DNA from: Mycolicibacterium elephantis DSM 44368 | GTDB taxonomy: Bacteria > Actinomycetota > Actinomycetes > Mycobacteriales > Mycobacteriaceae | Reading direction: 5' to 3' | DNA: 64,000 nucleotides | Assembly (NCBI RefSeq): GCF_004014805.1 | Contig: NZ_ATDN01000089.1 | Span: forward strand, 112,706 to 176,705 | Shown: one piece after another, positions 24,580-34,468 of the stretch | Layout of the letters: each line of letters starts with the position of its first letter | Position numbering within the stretch: position 1 is the first letter of the stretch | The notes under the pieces: generated by a model | What the model saw: only the letters and a program-made list of their open reading frames with translations | Told to the model about the DNA's origin: nothing | Databases searched by the model: none | Position numbers and translations under genes: made by a program

Positions 24580-26348
24580 TCGGCGTCGACCTTCGGCTTG
24601 GCGTCGATCCCGGATTCCTTGCGCTGCTGGGGCGTGATGGGCGCGGGCGCGCCGGTCAACGGGTCCACGCCGCCACCGGATTTGGGGAACGCGATCACGT
24701 CACGGATCGAGTCCGAGCCGACCAGCAACGCGGTGATGCGGTCCCAACCGAACGCGATCCCGCCGTGCGGAGGCGGACCGAATGTGAACGCCTCCAACAG
24801 AAATCCGAACTTCTCCTGGGCTTCCTCCGAGCTGATGCCCATCACCTTGAACGCGCGCTCCTGGACGTCGCGACGGTGGATACGAATCGAGCCGCCGCCG
24901 ATCTCGTTGCCGTTGCAGACCAGGTCGTAGGCCTCGGACAGGACGCTGCCGGGGTCGGTGTCGAGGCGGTCCTCGAACTCGGGCTTCGGCGCGGTGAACG
25001 CGTGGTGCACCGCGGTCCACGCGCCGGATCCGACGGTGACCTCGCCGTGTGCGGCCGCCTCGTCGGCCGGCTCGAACATCGGAAAGTCGACCACCCAGAC
25101 GAAGGCCCACGCGCCTTCCTCGATCATGTCGAGCCGCTTGGCGATCTCGACGCGCGCCGCGCCGAGCAGCGCCCGCGAAGTCTTGGCCGGCCCTGCCGAG
25201 AAGAACACGCAGTCACCCGGTGACGCGCCGACGGCCGCGGCGAGGCCCTCGCGCTCGGCGTCGGAGAGGTTCTTGGCGACCGGCCCGCCCAGGGTGCCGT
25301 CCTCGTTCACCAGGACATAGGCCAGCCCCCGGTGGCCGCGCTGCTTGGCCCATTCCTGCCAGGCGTCCAGCGTGCGTCGTGGCTGCGACGCACCGCCGGG
25401 CATCACCACGGCGCCAACGTAGGGCGCCTGGAACACCCGGAACGGCGTGTCCTTGAAGAAGTCGGTCATCTCGACGAGTTCCAGGCCGAACCGCAGGTCG
25501 GGCTTGTCGGTACCGAACCGGCGCATCGCCTCGGCATAGGTCATCCGCGGCAGCGGCCAGGGCACCTGGTAGCCGATCAACGCCCACAGCGCCGCGATGA
25601 TCTCCTCGGAGATCGCGATGACGTCCTCGGTCTCGACGAAGCTCATCTCCATGTCGAGCTGGGTGAACTCCGGTTGCCGGTCGGCGCGGAAGTCCTCGTC
25701 GCGGTAGCACCGCGCGATCTGGTAGTAGCGCTCCATGCCCGCCACCATGAGCAGCTGCTTGAACAGCTGCGGGCTCTGCGGCAGGGCGTAGAACGAGCCC
25801 GGCTGAAGGCGCGCGGGCACCAGGAAGTCGCGTGCCCCCTCGGGCGTCGAGCGCGTCATCGTCGGCGTCTCGATCTCGACGAAATCATGACGGGCGAGCA
25901 CCTCACGCGCCGCCGCATTCACCTTGGAACGCAACCGGATTGCGTTGCCGGGGCCCTCGCGGCGCAGATCGAGATAGCGGTATTTGAGGCGGGTTTCCTC
26001 GCCCGGCTGCTCGTCGAGCTGAAACGGCAGCGGCGCGCACTCCGCCATCACCCGCAACGCTGTCGCGTTGACCTCGATCTCCCCGGTGGGGAGCTCGGGG
26101 TTCGTGTTGCCCTCGGGCCGGATCTCGACGACGCCCTCGACGGCGACGCAGAATTCCGCGCGCAGCCGGTGGGCGGCTTCCAGCACGTCAGCTTCGCGGA
26201 AGACCACCTGCGACACCCCGGACGCGTCGCGCAGGTCGATGAAGATGACCCCGCCGTGGTCGCGACGACGTGCCACCCAACCGGCCAATGTCACCTTCTG
26301 ACCGGCGTCGGCGGGCCGCAACGACCCGGCGGCGTGACTGCGCAGCAC
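24576..26348 (-). CDS. aspS: Aspartyl-tRNA (Asp/Asn) synthetase
   Basis: A 590-residue bacterial-type class II synthetase: OB-fold anticodon domain (KVTLAGWVARRRDHGGVIFIDLRD), class II motifs (LPQSPQLFKQLLM, RCYRDEDFRADRQPEFTQLD), the bacterial GAD insertion, and motif 3 FGWDRITALL. Actinobacterial enzymes are usually non-discriminating and also load tRNA-Asn, but that cannot be told from the sequence. GTG start at 26348; divergent from panE-like with a perfect palindrome in the gap. Confidence 0.97.
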   Translation of the reverse strand: MLRSHAAGSLRPADAGQKVTLAGWVARRRDHGGVIFIDLRDASGVSQVVFREADVLEAAHRLRAEFCVAVEGVVEIRPEGNTNPELPTGEIEVNATALRVMAECAPLPFQLDEQPGEETRLKYRYLDLRREGPGNAIRLRSKVNAAAREVLARHDFVEIETPTMTRSTPEGARDFLVPARLQPGSFYALPQSPQLFKQLLMVAGMERYYQIARCYRDEDFRADRQPEFTQLDMEMSFVETEDVIAISEEIIAALWALIGYQVPWPLPRMTYAEAMRRFGTDKPDLRFGLELVEMTDFFKDTPFRVFQAPYVGAVVMPGGASQPRRTLDAWQEWAKQRGHRGLAYVLVNEDGTLGGPVAKNLSDAEREGLAAAVGASPGDCVFFSAGPAKTSRALLGAARVEIAKRLDMIEEGAWAFVWVVDFPMFEPADEAAAHGEVTVGSGAWTAVHHAFTAPKPEFEDRLDTDPGSVLSEAYDLVCNGNEIGGGSIRIHRRDVQERAFKVMGISSEEAQEKFGFLLEAFTFGPPPHGGIAFGWDRITALLVGSDSIRDVIAFPKSGGGVDPLTGAPAPITPQQRKESGIDAKPKVDAD

Positions 26349-26372
26349 TGAAACTCCCTGGAAATCGGCTGA

Positions 26373-26388
26373 TGGGACAACTGTCCCA
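26373..26388. promoter_or_regulatory. Palindrome between aspS and panE-like
   Basis: TGGGACA-AC-TGTCCCA is an exact inverted repeat 24 bases upstream of the aspS GTG and 37 bases before the panE-like start. Operator or promoter-overlapping site; the factor is unknown. Confidence 0.45.
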
Positions 26389-26425
26389 GTGTAAGGGTGT
26401 CGTTTGCGCCGGTAGCGTGGCCGTC

Positions 26426-27313
26426 GTGCGGACTCCCATCGCCGTCGTCGGTCCCGGCGCCATCGGTTCCACCGTGGCCGCGTTGGCGTACGACGCAGGT
26501 CACAAGGTGCTGCTGTGCGGGCGCAGCGCCCGCGACTCCATCGAGGTGCGGCCCGACAACGCGGCGCCGATCGTGGTGCCTGGTCCGGTGCTGACCGACC
26601 CGGCCCAGATCGAGGGCCCGGTCGACGTGGTGCTGCTGGCCGTCAAAGACACCCAGACCCCGGACGCCGCGTCCTGGTTGCGCCGGCTGTGCGACGAAGG
26701 AACAGTGGTGTGCGCCCTGCAGAACGGCGTCGAGCAGGTGGCGCGCGTCGGCCCGCACTGCCCGACGGCGACGGTGGTGCCCGCGGTGTTGTGGTTCTCG
26801 GCCGAACCGCACCCCGAAGGCGGGATCTGGTTACGCACAGCGGTGCGAATTGTGTTGCCCGCCAACGACGCAGCATCACGGGTGGCCGATGTGTTCCGCG
26901 GCTCGTCGGCGACGGTCGAACTCGATCCGGACTTCGTCACCGAGGCCTGGCGCAAGCTGCTGGTCAACGCCCTCGCCGGGCTGATGGTGCTGAGCGGGCG
27001 TCGCTCGGGGATGTTCCGCCGTGACGACGTGGCCGCGTTGAGCCGTCGCTACCTGGCCGAATGCCTCGCCGTCGCGCAAGCCGAGGGCGCCAAGCTCGGT
27101 GCCGGGGTGATCGAGGAGACCGTGAGCTTGTTCGCGCGGGTGCCCGAGGACCTCACGACGTCGATGCTCACCGACCGCGAGGCCAACCGGCCGCTGGAGT
27201 GGGACATCCGCAACGGGGTGATCAGGCGCAAGGCGGCCGAACACGGGATCGCCACCCCGATCAGCGACGTGGTGGTGCCGCTGCTGGCCGCCGCGAGCGA
27301 CGGCCCCGGCTAA
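26426..27313 (+). CDS. Ketopantoate reductase-like oxidoreductase
   Basis: A PanE/ApbA-family protein of 295 residues, NADPH-dependent 2-dehydropantoate reductase family (Rv2573 by position). Dinucleotide motif VVGPGAIGSTVAALAYDAG, VLLAVKDTQT and ALQNGVEQ match; the catalytic Lys region is FVTEAWRKLLVNA and the SMLTDREANRPLEWD segment is conserved. GTG 26426 or 26417 are possible starts. True pantothenate role is not proven because mycobacteria carry several paralogues. Confidence 0.85.
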   Translation: MRTPIAVVGPGAIGSTVAALAYDAGHKVLLCGRSARDSIEVRPDNAAPIVVPGPVLTDPAQIEGPVDVVLLAVKDTQTPDAASWLRRLCDEGTVVCALQNGVEQVARVGPHCPTATVVPAVLWFSAEPHPEGGIWLRTAVRIVLPANDAASRVADVFRGSSATVELDPDFVTEAWRKLLVNALAGLMVLSGRRSGMFRRDDVAALSRRYLAECLAVAQAEGAKLGAGVIEETVSLFARVPEDLTTSMLTDREANRPLEWDIRNGVIRRKAAEHGIATPISDVVVPLLAAASDGPG

Positions 27314-27333
27314 GAGCTGCGCGGCCTGCACCC

Positions 27334-27386
27334 AGACCGACGCAGTGGTCGATTCGGCGGCCAGAAACCAGCCAAAGCGTCGGTCT
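27334..27386 (+). terminator. Hairpin downstream of panE-like
   Basis: AGACCGACGC (27334–27343) and GCGTCGGTCT (27377–27386) are exact complements, 21 bases after the stop. A second CTGCACCCAGACC follows at 27396–27408, a direct repeat of 27326–27338, so the element may be partly duplicated. Confidence 0.5.
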
Positions 27387-27503
27387 CGGCGCGCCTGCAC
27401 CCAGACCCGCCGCCAGCGACGGGCCCGGATCACCGCGCGGCCGACGCTGAACGGCGATATCGTGTCCGGGCACTAACGAGCGACGGCCTCTTGGAAGCGG
27501 CGG

Positions 27504-30500
27504 ATGGAAGCACCGGTGCGCTGCCCCACCTGCGCTACCGAAGCGCGCGTCGGCGCCCGGTTCTGCGACGGGTGCGGAACTCCGCTGGATCAGCCTCGCG
27601 TCGCCGAGTACAAGCAGGTGACGGTGCTGTTCGCCGACGTGGTTCGGTCGATGGACCTCGCCGCGACGCTTGGCCCAGAGCGGCTACGGGAAGTGATGAC
27701 GGAGCTCGTGCGGCGCGCCACGCGCGTCATCCGTCGCTACGACGGCACCGTGAACCAGTTCACCGGCGACGGAATCATGGCGCTGTTCGGGGCTCCCAGA
27801 GCGTTGGAGGATCACGCTCGCCGGGCATGTCTGGCCGCGCTCGAGGTCCAGAAGGAGATCCGCGCGCTGGCCTCGGAGACCGCCCGCAGTGACGGGATCT
27901 CCCTGCAGCTGCGGATCGGGCTCAACTCGGGAATGGTTGTCGCCGGCGACATCGGCGCCGAGGCGCTTGCGTACACGGCGATGGGCGAGCACGTCGGGAT
28001 GGCCCAGCGGATGGAATCGGTCGCCCCGCCCGGTGGAGTGATGCTCAGCGAATCGACGGCGCGATTGGTCGAAGACGACATGCGGCTCAGCGATCGCCGG
28101 CCCGTGCGAATCAAGGGGGCGTCCGAGCCGGTGTCCGCACGCCAGCTTCTCGCCGCCGGCGGCCATCGCATCACGCACCAACGGAGCACCCCGCTGATCG
28201 GGCGACAGGAAGAACTGGACGCGGTCGCGGCAGCACTTGACGACGCGCTCGATGGTCGGGGACGCGTGTTGGGAATCAGCGGGGTGCCCGGGATCGGGAA
28301 GAGTCGCATCGCCCAGGAGGCTGTGGCGATGGCCAGGACGCACGGTATCGACGTCTTCTGCACGTACTGCGAATCACATTCCAGCCAGGTGCCGTTCTTC
28401 GCTGTGGGCGGGCTGCTGCGCGCCTTTTTCGGTGTCGACGAGCTGGAGCCGGCCGACGCGACACGAAGAATTCGAAAGATGTTGCCTGCGGCGGATTCCG
28501 ATGATCTCGAACTGCTTCACGATCTGTTGGGCATCGGGCAGCACAGTACCGACAGCGGTATCGATCCCGACGCCCGCAGGCGTCGGCTCACCAGACTGCT
28601 CGACGCAGCTCTTTTGGCACGTGCCGAACCCGCCATCTACGTCATCGACGACGCACAGTGGATCGACGCCGTGAGCGAGTCGATGCTCACCGACCTTCTC
28701 GCCGCGGTCCCGAAAACCCACGCGCTGGTGCTGATCACCTACCGACCTGAGTATCAGGGTGCCCTGACCCGGTCGCCTGGCTATGACACGATCTCCCTTG
28801 CCCCGCTTGATTCTTCCGAGACGGCCACGCTGATCGCCGAGATGTTGGGGTCGGATCCGTCGGTCAAGCACATTGCCGCACGGATCGCCGAGCACAGCGC
28901 CGGGAACCCGTTCTTCACCGAGGAGATCGTGCGTGATCTGGCCGAGCGCAAGATCCTCGACGGTGTGCATGGCGCCTATGTCTATCGGGGCGATGGCGAA
29001 GTCAGCGTTCCGCCGACTGTTCAGGCCGCGATCGCCGCACGGATCGACCGCCTCAGCGCGGCTGCCAAAAGGACGCTCAACGCGGCCTCGGTGATCGGCT
29101 CCCAGTTCGGCGAGCGACTGCTGAAGATGATCGGTGTCATCGAGGTGGCCGAGTTGGTTGACGCGAAACTCGTCGAACCTGTGTCGCCCACCGAATTCGC
29201 CTTCCGGCACCCGTTGATTCGCGCGGTCGCATACGAATCACAGCTCAGGGCAAGCCGTTCGCAACTTCACCGGCAGGTCGCCGGCGCCATCGAACAGCTG
29301 GATCCATCGTCAGCCGAAAAGAATGCCGCGAGGATCGCCAATCATTTCGAGGCCGCCGCCGACCTGCATGAGGCATTCGACTGGCATATGCGTGCCGGCG
29401 GCTGGTCGGTACACCGCGACATCGGCGCTGCCCGGATGAGTTGGGAGCGGGCGCGTGCCGTTGCCAACCAGCTTCCCGAAGGTGATCCCGCCCGATTGAC
29501 GATGCAGATCGCGCCACGAACCCTGTTGTGCGCCACCATTTGGCGCGTCGGCGGAAGCCTTGCCGACGTGGGATTCGACGAGCTGCGCCGGCTGGCGACA
29601 GAGGCCGGTGACAAGCGATCGTTGGCGCTGGGGATGACGGGGCTGGTGCAGATGTTGAACTTCTACGGCAAGTACTCGGAAGCGTCGCGCCTGGCCACCG
29701 AGTTCATCGACCTGCTGGAATCTATCGACGATCCCGAAATGACCGTGGGTCTGATGCCCATCCCGATCATCGCGAAATGGGATGCAGGCGAAATGACCGA
29801 GGCCTTGAGTCTCGCAGATCGGGCCATCGAGCTTTCCAATGGTGACCCGTGCATGGGCAACATGATCATCGGTTCGCCACTTGCGTTCACCCTTGTGCTT
29901 CGCGCGTCGGCCGCATCCATCCTCGGAATCAACGGGTGGAAGCAGGATTACGATCGAGCCATCGAGATGGCGCGTGCGTTCGACAAGTTCACCTTCTGCG
30001 CCGCGGTGATGTTCAAGTACATCTCGGTTGAGAATTGGGCGTTGCTTCCGGACGAGGCGGCATTGCGCGACACCGCTGAGGCACTAGCGGTAGCGCAGCA
30101 GTTCGGCGACGACTTCTCGCTGACCACTTGTGAATTCGTGCGGGGCACGGTGTTGGTACGGCGAAACGACACCGATCGCGAACACGGGTTCGAACTACTC
30201 GCCAAGTGTCGGAAGGTGGCCCTCGACCACCGCTTCACGATCATCGCCGCATGGTGCGCCGACCTTGATGTTGCGGCGGACAAGATACGAACGGGCGACT
30301 TCGATACGGCGATCGAACTGTGTCGCGGTGTCCTCGAAGATGAGATCCGCTGCGGCGAGATGATGAATCGAGGATGGACCACCACGGTGCTCGTCGACGC
30401 GCTGCTTCGGCGTGGACGACCTGGAGATCTGGAACAAGCCCAGGCCGCCGTGGATCGTTTGGCCGCCATGCCGACCGAGCCCGTTTATCTCTACCACGAG

Positions 30501-30644
30501 TTACCACTGATGCGGATGAGGGCCCTGTTGGCGAAGGCACGAGGCGAGGATGCGGCCTACCGCGATCTGCGGGACCGCTACCGCGCGCGTGCGGAGTCCA
30601 CCGGTATGGAGGGGCACATCGCGCTCGCTCACGCGATGGACTAG
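27504..30644 (+). CDS. Zinc ribbon – class III cyclase – AAA/TPR regulator
   Basis: A 1046-residue regulator. Residues 7–24 are a zinc ribbon (CPTC…CDGC). A class III nucleotide cyclase domain spans about 35–210, with metal-binding Asp45 (FADV) and Asp89 (FTGDG), substrate residues Lys37 and Thr158, and transition-state Arg169; the usual transition-state Asn is Gly165 (GEHVGMAQR), so activity is doubtful or atypical. An ATPase domain follows with Walker A GVPGIGKS (about 260) and Walker B AIYVIDDAQW (about 380). The rest is helical, TPR/MalT-like. No LuxR helix-turn-helix is seen at the C-terminus. ATG 27504 with a GGAAGCGG leader. Confidence 0.88.
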   Translation: MEAPVRCPTCATEARVGARFCDGCGTPLDQPRVAEYKQVTVLFADVVRSMDLAATLGPERLREVMTELVRRATRVIRRYDGTVNQFTGDGIMALFGAPRALEDHARRACLAALEVQKEIRALASETARSDGISLQLRIGLNSGMVVAGDIGAEALAYTAMGEHVGMAQRMESVAPPGGVMLSESTARLVEDDMRLSDRRPVRIKGASEPVSARQLLAAGGHRITHQRSTPLIGRQEELDAVAAALDDALDGRGRVLGISGVPGIGKSRIAQEAVAMARTHGIDVFCTYCESHSSQVPFFAVGGLLRAFFGVDELEPADATRRIRKMLPAADSDDLELLHDLLGIGQHSTDSGIDPDARRRRLTRLLDAALLARAEPAIYVIDDAQWIDAVSESMLTDLLAAVPKTHALVLITYRPEYQGALTRSPGYDTISLAPLDSSETATLIAEMLGSDPSVKHIAARIAEHSAGNPFFTEEIVRDLAERKILDGVHGAYVYRGDGEVSVPPTVQAAIAARIDRLSAAAKRTLNAASVIGSQFGERLLKMIGVIEVAELVDAKLVEPVSPTEFAFRHPLIRAVAYESQLRASRSQLHRQVAGAIEQLDPSSAEKNAARIANHFEAAADLHEAFDWHMRAGGWSVHRDIGAARMSWERARAVANQLPEGDPARLTMQIAPRTLLCATIWRVGGSLADVGFDELRRLATEAGDKRSLALGMTGLVQMLNFYGKYSEASRLATEFIDLLESIDDPEMTVGLMPIPIIAKWDAGEMTEALSLADRAIELSNGDPCMGNMIIGSPLAFTLVLRASAASILGINGWKQDYDRAIEMARAFDKFTFCAAVMFKYISVENWALLPDEAALRDTAEALAVAQQFGDDFSLTTCEFVRGTVLVRRNDTDREHGFELLAKCRKVALDHRFTIIAAWCADLDVAADKIRTGDFDTAIELCRGVLEDEIRCGEMMNRGWTTTVLVDALLRRGRPGDLEQAQAAVDRLAAMPTEPVYLYHELPLMRMRALLAKARGEDAAYRDLRDRYRARAESTGMEGHIALAHAMD

Positions 30645-30663
30645 ACACTGTCCTTTAGGGTGT

Positions 30664-31167
30664 ATGGCCATGCACGCATGCGAGCGCGTCGGCCTGGACT
30701 TCATCGAGAGCGCACCGTATCGGTTCGTCAGCACCGTCGACCTCAACATCACGCCCGAGCAGTTGTTCGAGGTGCTCGCCGACGCGGACTCCTGGCCGCA
30801 GTGGGCCACGGTGATCACCAAGGTCACCTGGACCAGCCCCGAGCCGCGTGGTGTCGGCACCACCCGCACCGTGCACATGCGCGGCGGGATCGTCGGCGAC
30901 GAGGAGTTCCTCGCGTGGCAGCCCCACAGCCACATGGCGTTTCGGTTCAACGAAGCCTCCACCGGCAGCATCGCCGCGTTCGCGGAGGACTACCGGGTGG
31001 TGCAGACCCCGGGCGGCTGCCATCTCACCTGGGTGATGGCGATGAAGCCCAACGGCGTCGCGGCCCGCGTCGGCATGGCGCTGGGGCGCCCGGTGATGGG
31101 CTGGATGTTCCAGAAGTTCCTCTACAACCTGCGCGACTACACCAACGAGCGCTACCGGGTGTCCTGA
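30664..31167 (+). CDS. SRPBCC (polyketide cyclase/START-like) protein
   Basis: A 167-residue lipid- or ligand-binding fold: VDLNITPEQLFEVLADADSWPQWATVITKVTW is the family N-terminus and the C-terminal helix is MFQKFLYNLRDYTNERY. Start ATG 30664 (or 30670). It lies 19 bases after the cyclase/ATPase gene and before the metallopeptidase; Rv2574-like by position. Ligand unknown. Confidence 0.88.
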   Translation: MAMHACERVGLDFIESAPYRFVSTVDLNITPEQLFEVLADADSWPQWATVITKVTWTSPEPRGVGTTRTVHMRGGIVGDEEFLAWQPHSHMAFRFNEASTGSIAAFAEDYRVVQTPGGCHLTWVMAMKPNGVAARVGMALGRPVMGWMFQKFLYNLRDYTNERYRVS

Positions 31168-31207
31168 CCCGAAGACCGGCCGCGGTGAATGTGCAAAGCT
31201 GGTCGAC

Positions 31208-32098
31208 ATGACCTTCAACGAGGGCATGCGGATCGACACGAGCACCACCTCGACCAGCGGCGGAGGCCGCGGACCCGGCCGGGGAATCGCGATCGGCGGC
31301 GGGGTCGGCGGGCTTCTGGTCCTGGTGGTGGCGCTGTTTCTCGGCGTGGACCCCAGCACCGTCGTGCCCCAGCAGCAGATCGGCACCGGCGCTGTCGACG
31401 CGCCGGGCTTCGACCTGAGCCAGTGCCGGACCGGCGCGGACGCCAACGAGATACCCGAGTGCCGCGTGGTCGCCACCGGCAACTCGCTCGACGGGGTGTG
31501 GTCTCAGCAGATGCCGGGCTACACCCGGCCGCATGTTCGGCTCTTCGCCGGCAGCGTCGACACGCGTTGCGGTCCAGCAACCAGTGCGGTCGGGCCGTTC
31601 TACTGCCCGGCCGATCAGACCGCCTATTTCGACGTCGACTTCTTCAACGTCCTGCGAGACGACTTCGGCTCGAGCGGCGGGCCGCTAGCGCAGGAATACG
31701 TTGTCGCCCACGAGTTCGGGCACCACATCCAGAACCTCACCGGTGCGCTGAGAGAGTCGCAGGGCCCCGGCGCCGCGGGCGCAACCGGCGGCGGTGTGCG
31801 CACCGAACTGCAAGCCGACTGCTACGCGGGCGTGTGGGCCCACCACGCCACCATCACCAAACAGGAGGGCACCGACGTGCCATTCCTGGAACCGTTGAGC
31901 GACAAGGACATCGCCGATGCGCTGTCGGCTGCGGCGTCGGTGGGCGATGACCGCATCCAGCAGCAGACCACCGGACAGGTCAACCCTGAGGCGTGGACGC
32001 ACGGTTCGGCAGCGCAACGCCAGAAGTGGTTCACCGAGGGGTACCGCACCGGCGACCCGAACGCGTGCGACACCTTCACCACGAACGATCTTGGCTAG
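31208..32098 (+). CDS. Membrane-anchored neutral zinc metallopeptidase
   Basis: YpfJ-type (Rv2575-like) metallopeptidase of 296 residues. A Gly-rich N-terminal stretch precedes one membrane helix (about 27–46), and the rest is extracytoplasmic with four or more Cys. The zinc motif HEFGHH is at 168–173, with the third ligand expected in the ELQADCYAGVWAHH segment, so the site looks complete. Substrate unknown. ATG 31208. Confidence 0.92.
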   Translation: MTFNEGMRIDTSTTSTSGGGRGPGRGIAIGGGVGGLLVLVVALFLGVDPSTVVPQQQIGTGAVDAPGFDLSQCRTGADANEIPECRVVATGNSLDGVWSQQMPGYTRPHVRLFAGSVDTRCGPATSAVGPFYCPADQTAYFDVDFFNVLRDDFGSSGGPLAQEYVVAHEFGHHIQNLTGALRESQGPGAAGATGGGVRTELQADCYAGVWAHHATITKQEGTDVPFLEPLSDKDIADALSAAASVGDDRIQQQTTGQVNPEAWTHGSAAQRQKWFTEGYRTGDPNACDTFTTNDLG

Positions 32099-33737
32099 GC
32101 CGACGTCGGCGGTCGACGCCGTCGCCGAACGCTACCTGGAAGTGTTCGCCGCCCTGGATCCCTGCGCGGCAACGGAAATGGGGATCACCGGACACGATGA
32201 CAACATCACCGACTACTCCCCCGCCGGTGTCGCCGCGCGCGCTGATGCGGCCCGCGAGGCGTTGCGCGAACTCGACGGCGCGCAACCCACGGACGACGTC
32301 GACCACGTCACGATCGCCGCGATGCGCGAACGGCTCGGAATCGTCCTCGAACTCCACGACGCCGGTCTCGACGTCGGCGCGCTGAACGTGACCGCGTCGC
32401 CGCTGCAGTCGATGCGCGACGTGTTCGACCTGATGGCCACCGAAACCGAGGACGACTGGGCGCTGATCGCCAAGCGGTTGTCCCGGCTGCCGGACCGGGT
32501 CGGCGGCTATGCGGACGCCCTTCGCGCGGCGGTGGCCGACGGGCGCGCGCCCGCCGTGCGCCAGGTCGTCCGCGGTATCGAGCAGGCCACCGGGATCCAG
32601 CAGTTCTTCGTCGACATGGTCGCCGACGCCGTGCCGGACAACGCGGCCCTGCAGGAGGAGCTGCGCCAGCACGCCGCCAACGCCGCCATGGCCTACCGGG
32701 AGCTGGCCCGGGTCCTGGGCGACGAGATCGCACCGCACGCACGCCAGCACGACGGCGTCGGCCGCGACGAGTACCGCCTGTGGTCCCGGTCGTTTCTGGG
32801 TACGACGGTCGACCTCGACGAAACCTACGAGTGGGGTCTCACACAGCTGGAAGGCATTGTCGGCGAACAGGAATCCATCGCCCACCGGCTCTATCCGGAC
32901 GCGACGGTGGCCGAGGCGCTGAGCCGCCTCGACGAGGAGAAGCGCTACGTCGTGCACGGCGTCGACGCGCTGCAGGCCTGGATGCAGGGTCTGTCCGACC
33001 GTGCCGTCGAGTCGCTGGCCGACACGCATTTCGACATCGCCGCGCCGCTGCGACGGCTGGAGTGCCGCATCGCGCCCACCCACACCGGCGGCATCTACTA
33101 CACCGGTCCGTCGGAAGACCTGACGCGGCCGGGACGCATGTGGTGGTCCGTGCCGCACGGCGTCGAGACCTTCCACACCTGGCGCGAGACCACGACCGTG
33201 TATCACGAGGGTGTTCCCGGACACCACCTGCAGATCGGGCGCGCCGTGGTGTTGGCCGACCGGCTGAACCGGTGGCGCCGGCTGGGCTGTTGGGTGTCCG
33301 GGCACGGTGAGGGCTGGGCGTTGTACGCCGAGCGCCTCATGGCGGAACTGGGCTGGCTCGACGATCCCGGCGACCGGATGGGAATGCTTGACGCGCAACG
33401 TTTCCGGGCTGCCCGGGTCTGCATCGACATCGGGGTGCACTGTGGCCTGGCGGCGCCCGACGGCGGGGTGTGGGACGCCGACCGGGCGTGGACGTTCCTT
33501 CGGTCCCACAGCGCGATGAACGACGAACACCTGCAGTTCGAACTGGACCGCTACCTGGGCTGGCCGGGTCAGGCCCCGTCGTATGCGATCGGCCAGCGGA
33601 TCTGGCAGCAGCTGCGCGACGAATCGGCCGCCCGCGGCGTGGGGCTGAAGGAATTCCACAGCCGGGCACTGGATCTGGGTGGCTTGCCACTGGACGTGCT
33701 CAGGTCGGCGCTGATGAGCGATTTCGCCACGGGCTGA
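32091..33737 (+). CDS. DUF885-family metallopeptidase-like protein
   Basis: A cytoplasmic DUF885 protein of about 548 residues, a family with a zinc-carboxypeptidase-like fold. The motif YHEGVPGHHLQIG supplies His-Glu and His ligands, and GHGEGWALYAERLMAELG supplies the second Glu. The start is uncertain: TTG 32091 overlaps the metallopeptidase stop by 8 bases, and no other start lies near the conserved AVDAVAERYLEVFA. The frame is open to 31917, but that part is shadow of the upstream gene. Substrate unknown; distantly similar to oligopeptidases. Confidence 0.85.
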   Translation: MARPTSAVDAVAERYLEVFAALDPCAATEMGITGHDDNITDYSPAGVAARADAAREALRELDGAQPTDDVDHVTIAAMRERLGIVLELHDAGLDVGALNVTASPLQSMRDVFDLMATETEDDWALIAKRLSRLPDRVGGYADALRAAVADGRAPAVRQVVRGIEQATGIQQFFVDMVADAVPDNAALQEELRQHAANAAMAYRELARVLGDEIAPHARQHDGVGRDEYRLWSRSFLGTTVDLDETYEWGLTQLEGIVGEQESIAHRLYPDATVAEALSRLDEEKRYVVHGVDALQAWMQGLSDRAVESLADTHFDIAAPLRRLECRIAPTHTGGIYYTGPSEDLTRPGRMWWSVPHGVETFHTWRETTTVYHEGVPGHHLQIGRAVVLADRLNRWRRLGCWVSGHGEGWALYAERLMAELGWLDDPGDRMGMLDAQRFRAARVCIDIGVHCGLAAPDGGVWDADRAWTFLRSHSAMNDEHLQFELDRYLGWPGQAPSYAIGQRIWQQLRDESAARGVGLKEFHSRALDLGGLPLDVLRSALMSDFATG

Positions 33738-33778
33738 TTCTCTGGCGATCGGCGCCGGTCGGCCTCTAGCGTCCTGGC

Positions 33779-34450
33779 ATGGACACCTTCCCCGTCACGC
33801 CCCACCTCACCATGCTGCGGGTGCACGGCTGGCAGGTCTATGTCTGGAATGACGCGGGCACGGTCACGCTGATCGACACCGGCGCACCCGGCTCGGGCGC
33901 GCAGATCGCCGCCGCGGTCCCAGGGATCGACAGGATCATGCTGACCCACGGCCACGTCGACCACGTCGGATCCGCCGCCGAACTGCGCAGCCTGACCGGC
34001 GCCGCCGTGTGCGCGGGCGCAGGAGACGCGGCCGCGATCCGGGCGGGCACCGCGCTGCCACCACCGGTGTTCGAGGACTGGGAAGTACCGATTCATCAAC
34101 AGGTTTCGGTGGGCCTGCCCGACGCCGCACCGCCGGTCACCGTCGACCGGGAGCTGGTCGACGGTGACGTGCTCGACTTCGGTGGCGGCGCCGAGGTCCT
34201 CGCGGTGCCCGGTCACACCGAAGGCAGCATCGCGATCCACCTGCCCCGGTACGGGGTGCTGTTCACCGGCGACACGGTCGCCAACGTCGGCCGGGTCATG
34301 CTGGGAACCTTCAACCAGGACCGGGCACGAACCGTCGCGTCGTTCCGGCGGCTCGCCGAACTCGATGTCGAAACCGCCTGTTTCGGCCACGGCGACCCGA
34401 TAGCGTCAGCTGCCGGTGTGCGGCTTCGTGAAGCCGCGGCGGCGTTGTAG
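33779..34450 (+). CDS. MBL-fold metallo-hydrolase
   Basis: A 223-residue metallo-beta-lactamase-fold hydrolase with the binuclear zinc motif MLTHGHVDHVGS, further ligands in VPGHTEGSIAIHL (His), TGDTV (Asp) and CFGHGDP (His). All five ligand positions are present. The substrate is unknown; it is smaller than glyoxalase II and lacks its C-terminal helices. Followed 18 bases later by an NmrA-like gene. Confidence 0.9.
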   Translation: MDTFPVTPHLTMLRVHGWQVYVWNDAGTVTLIDTGAPGSGAQIAAAVPGIDRIMLTHGHVDHVGSAAELRSLTGAAVCAGAGDAAAIRAGTALPPPVFEDWEVPIHQQVSVGLPDAAPPVTVDRELVDGDVLDFGGGAEVLAVPGHTEGSIAIHLPRYGVLFTGDTVANVGRVMLGTFNQDRARTVASFRRLAELDVETACFGHGDPIASAAGVRLREAAAAL

Positions 34451-34468
34451 ATCCGAGGAGGTCAGATC

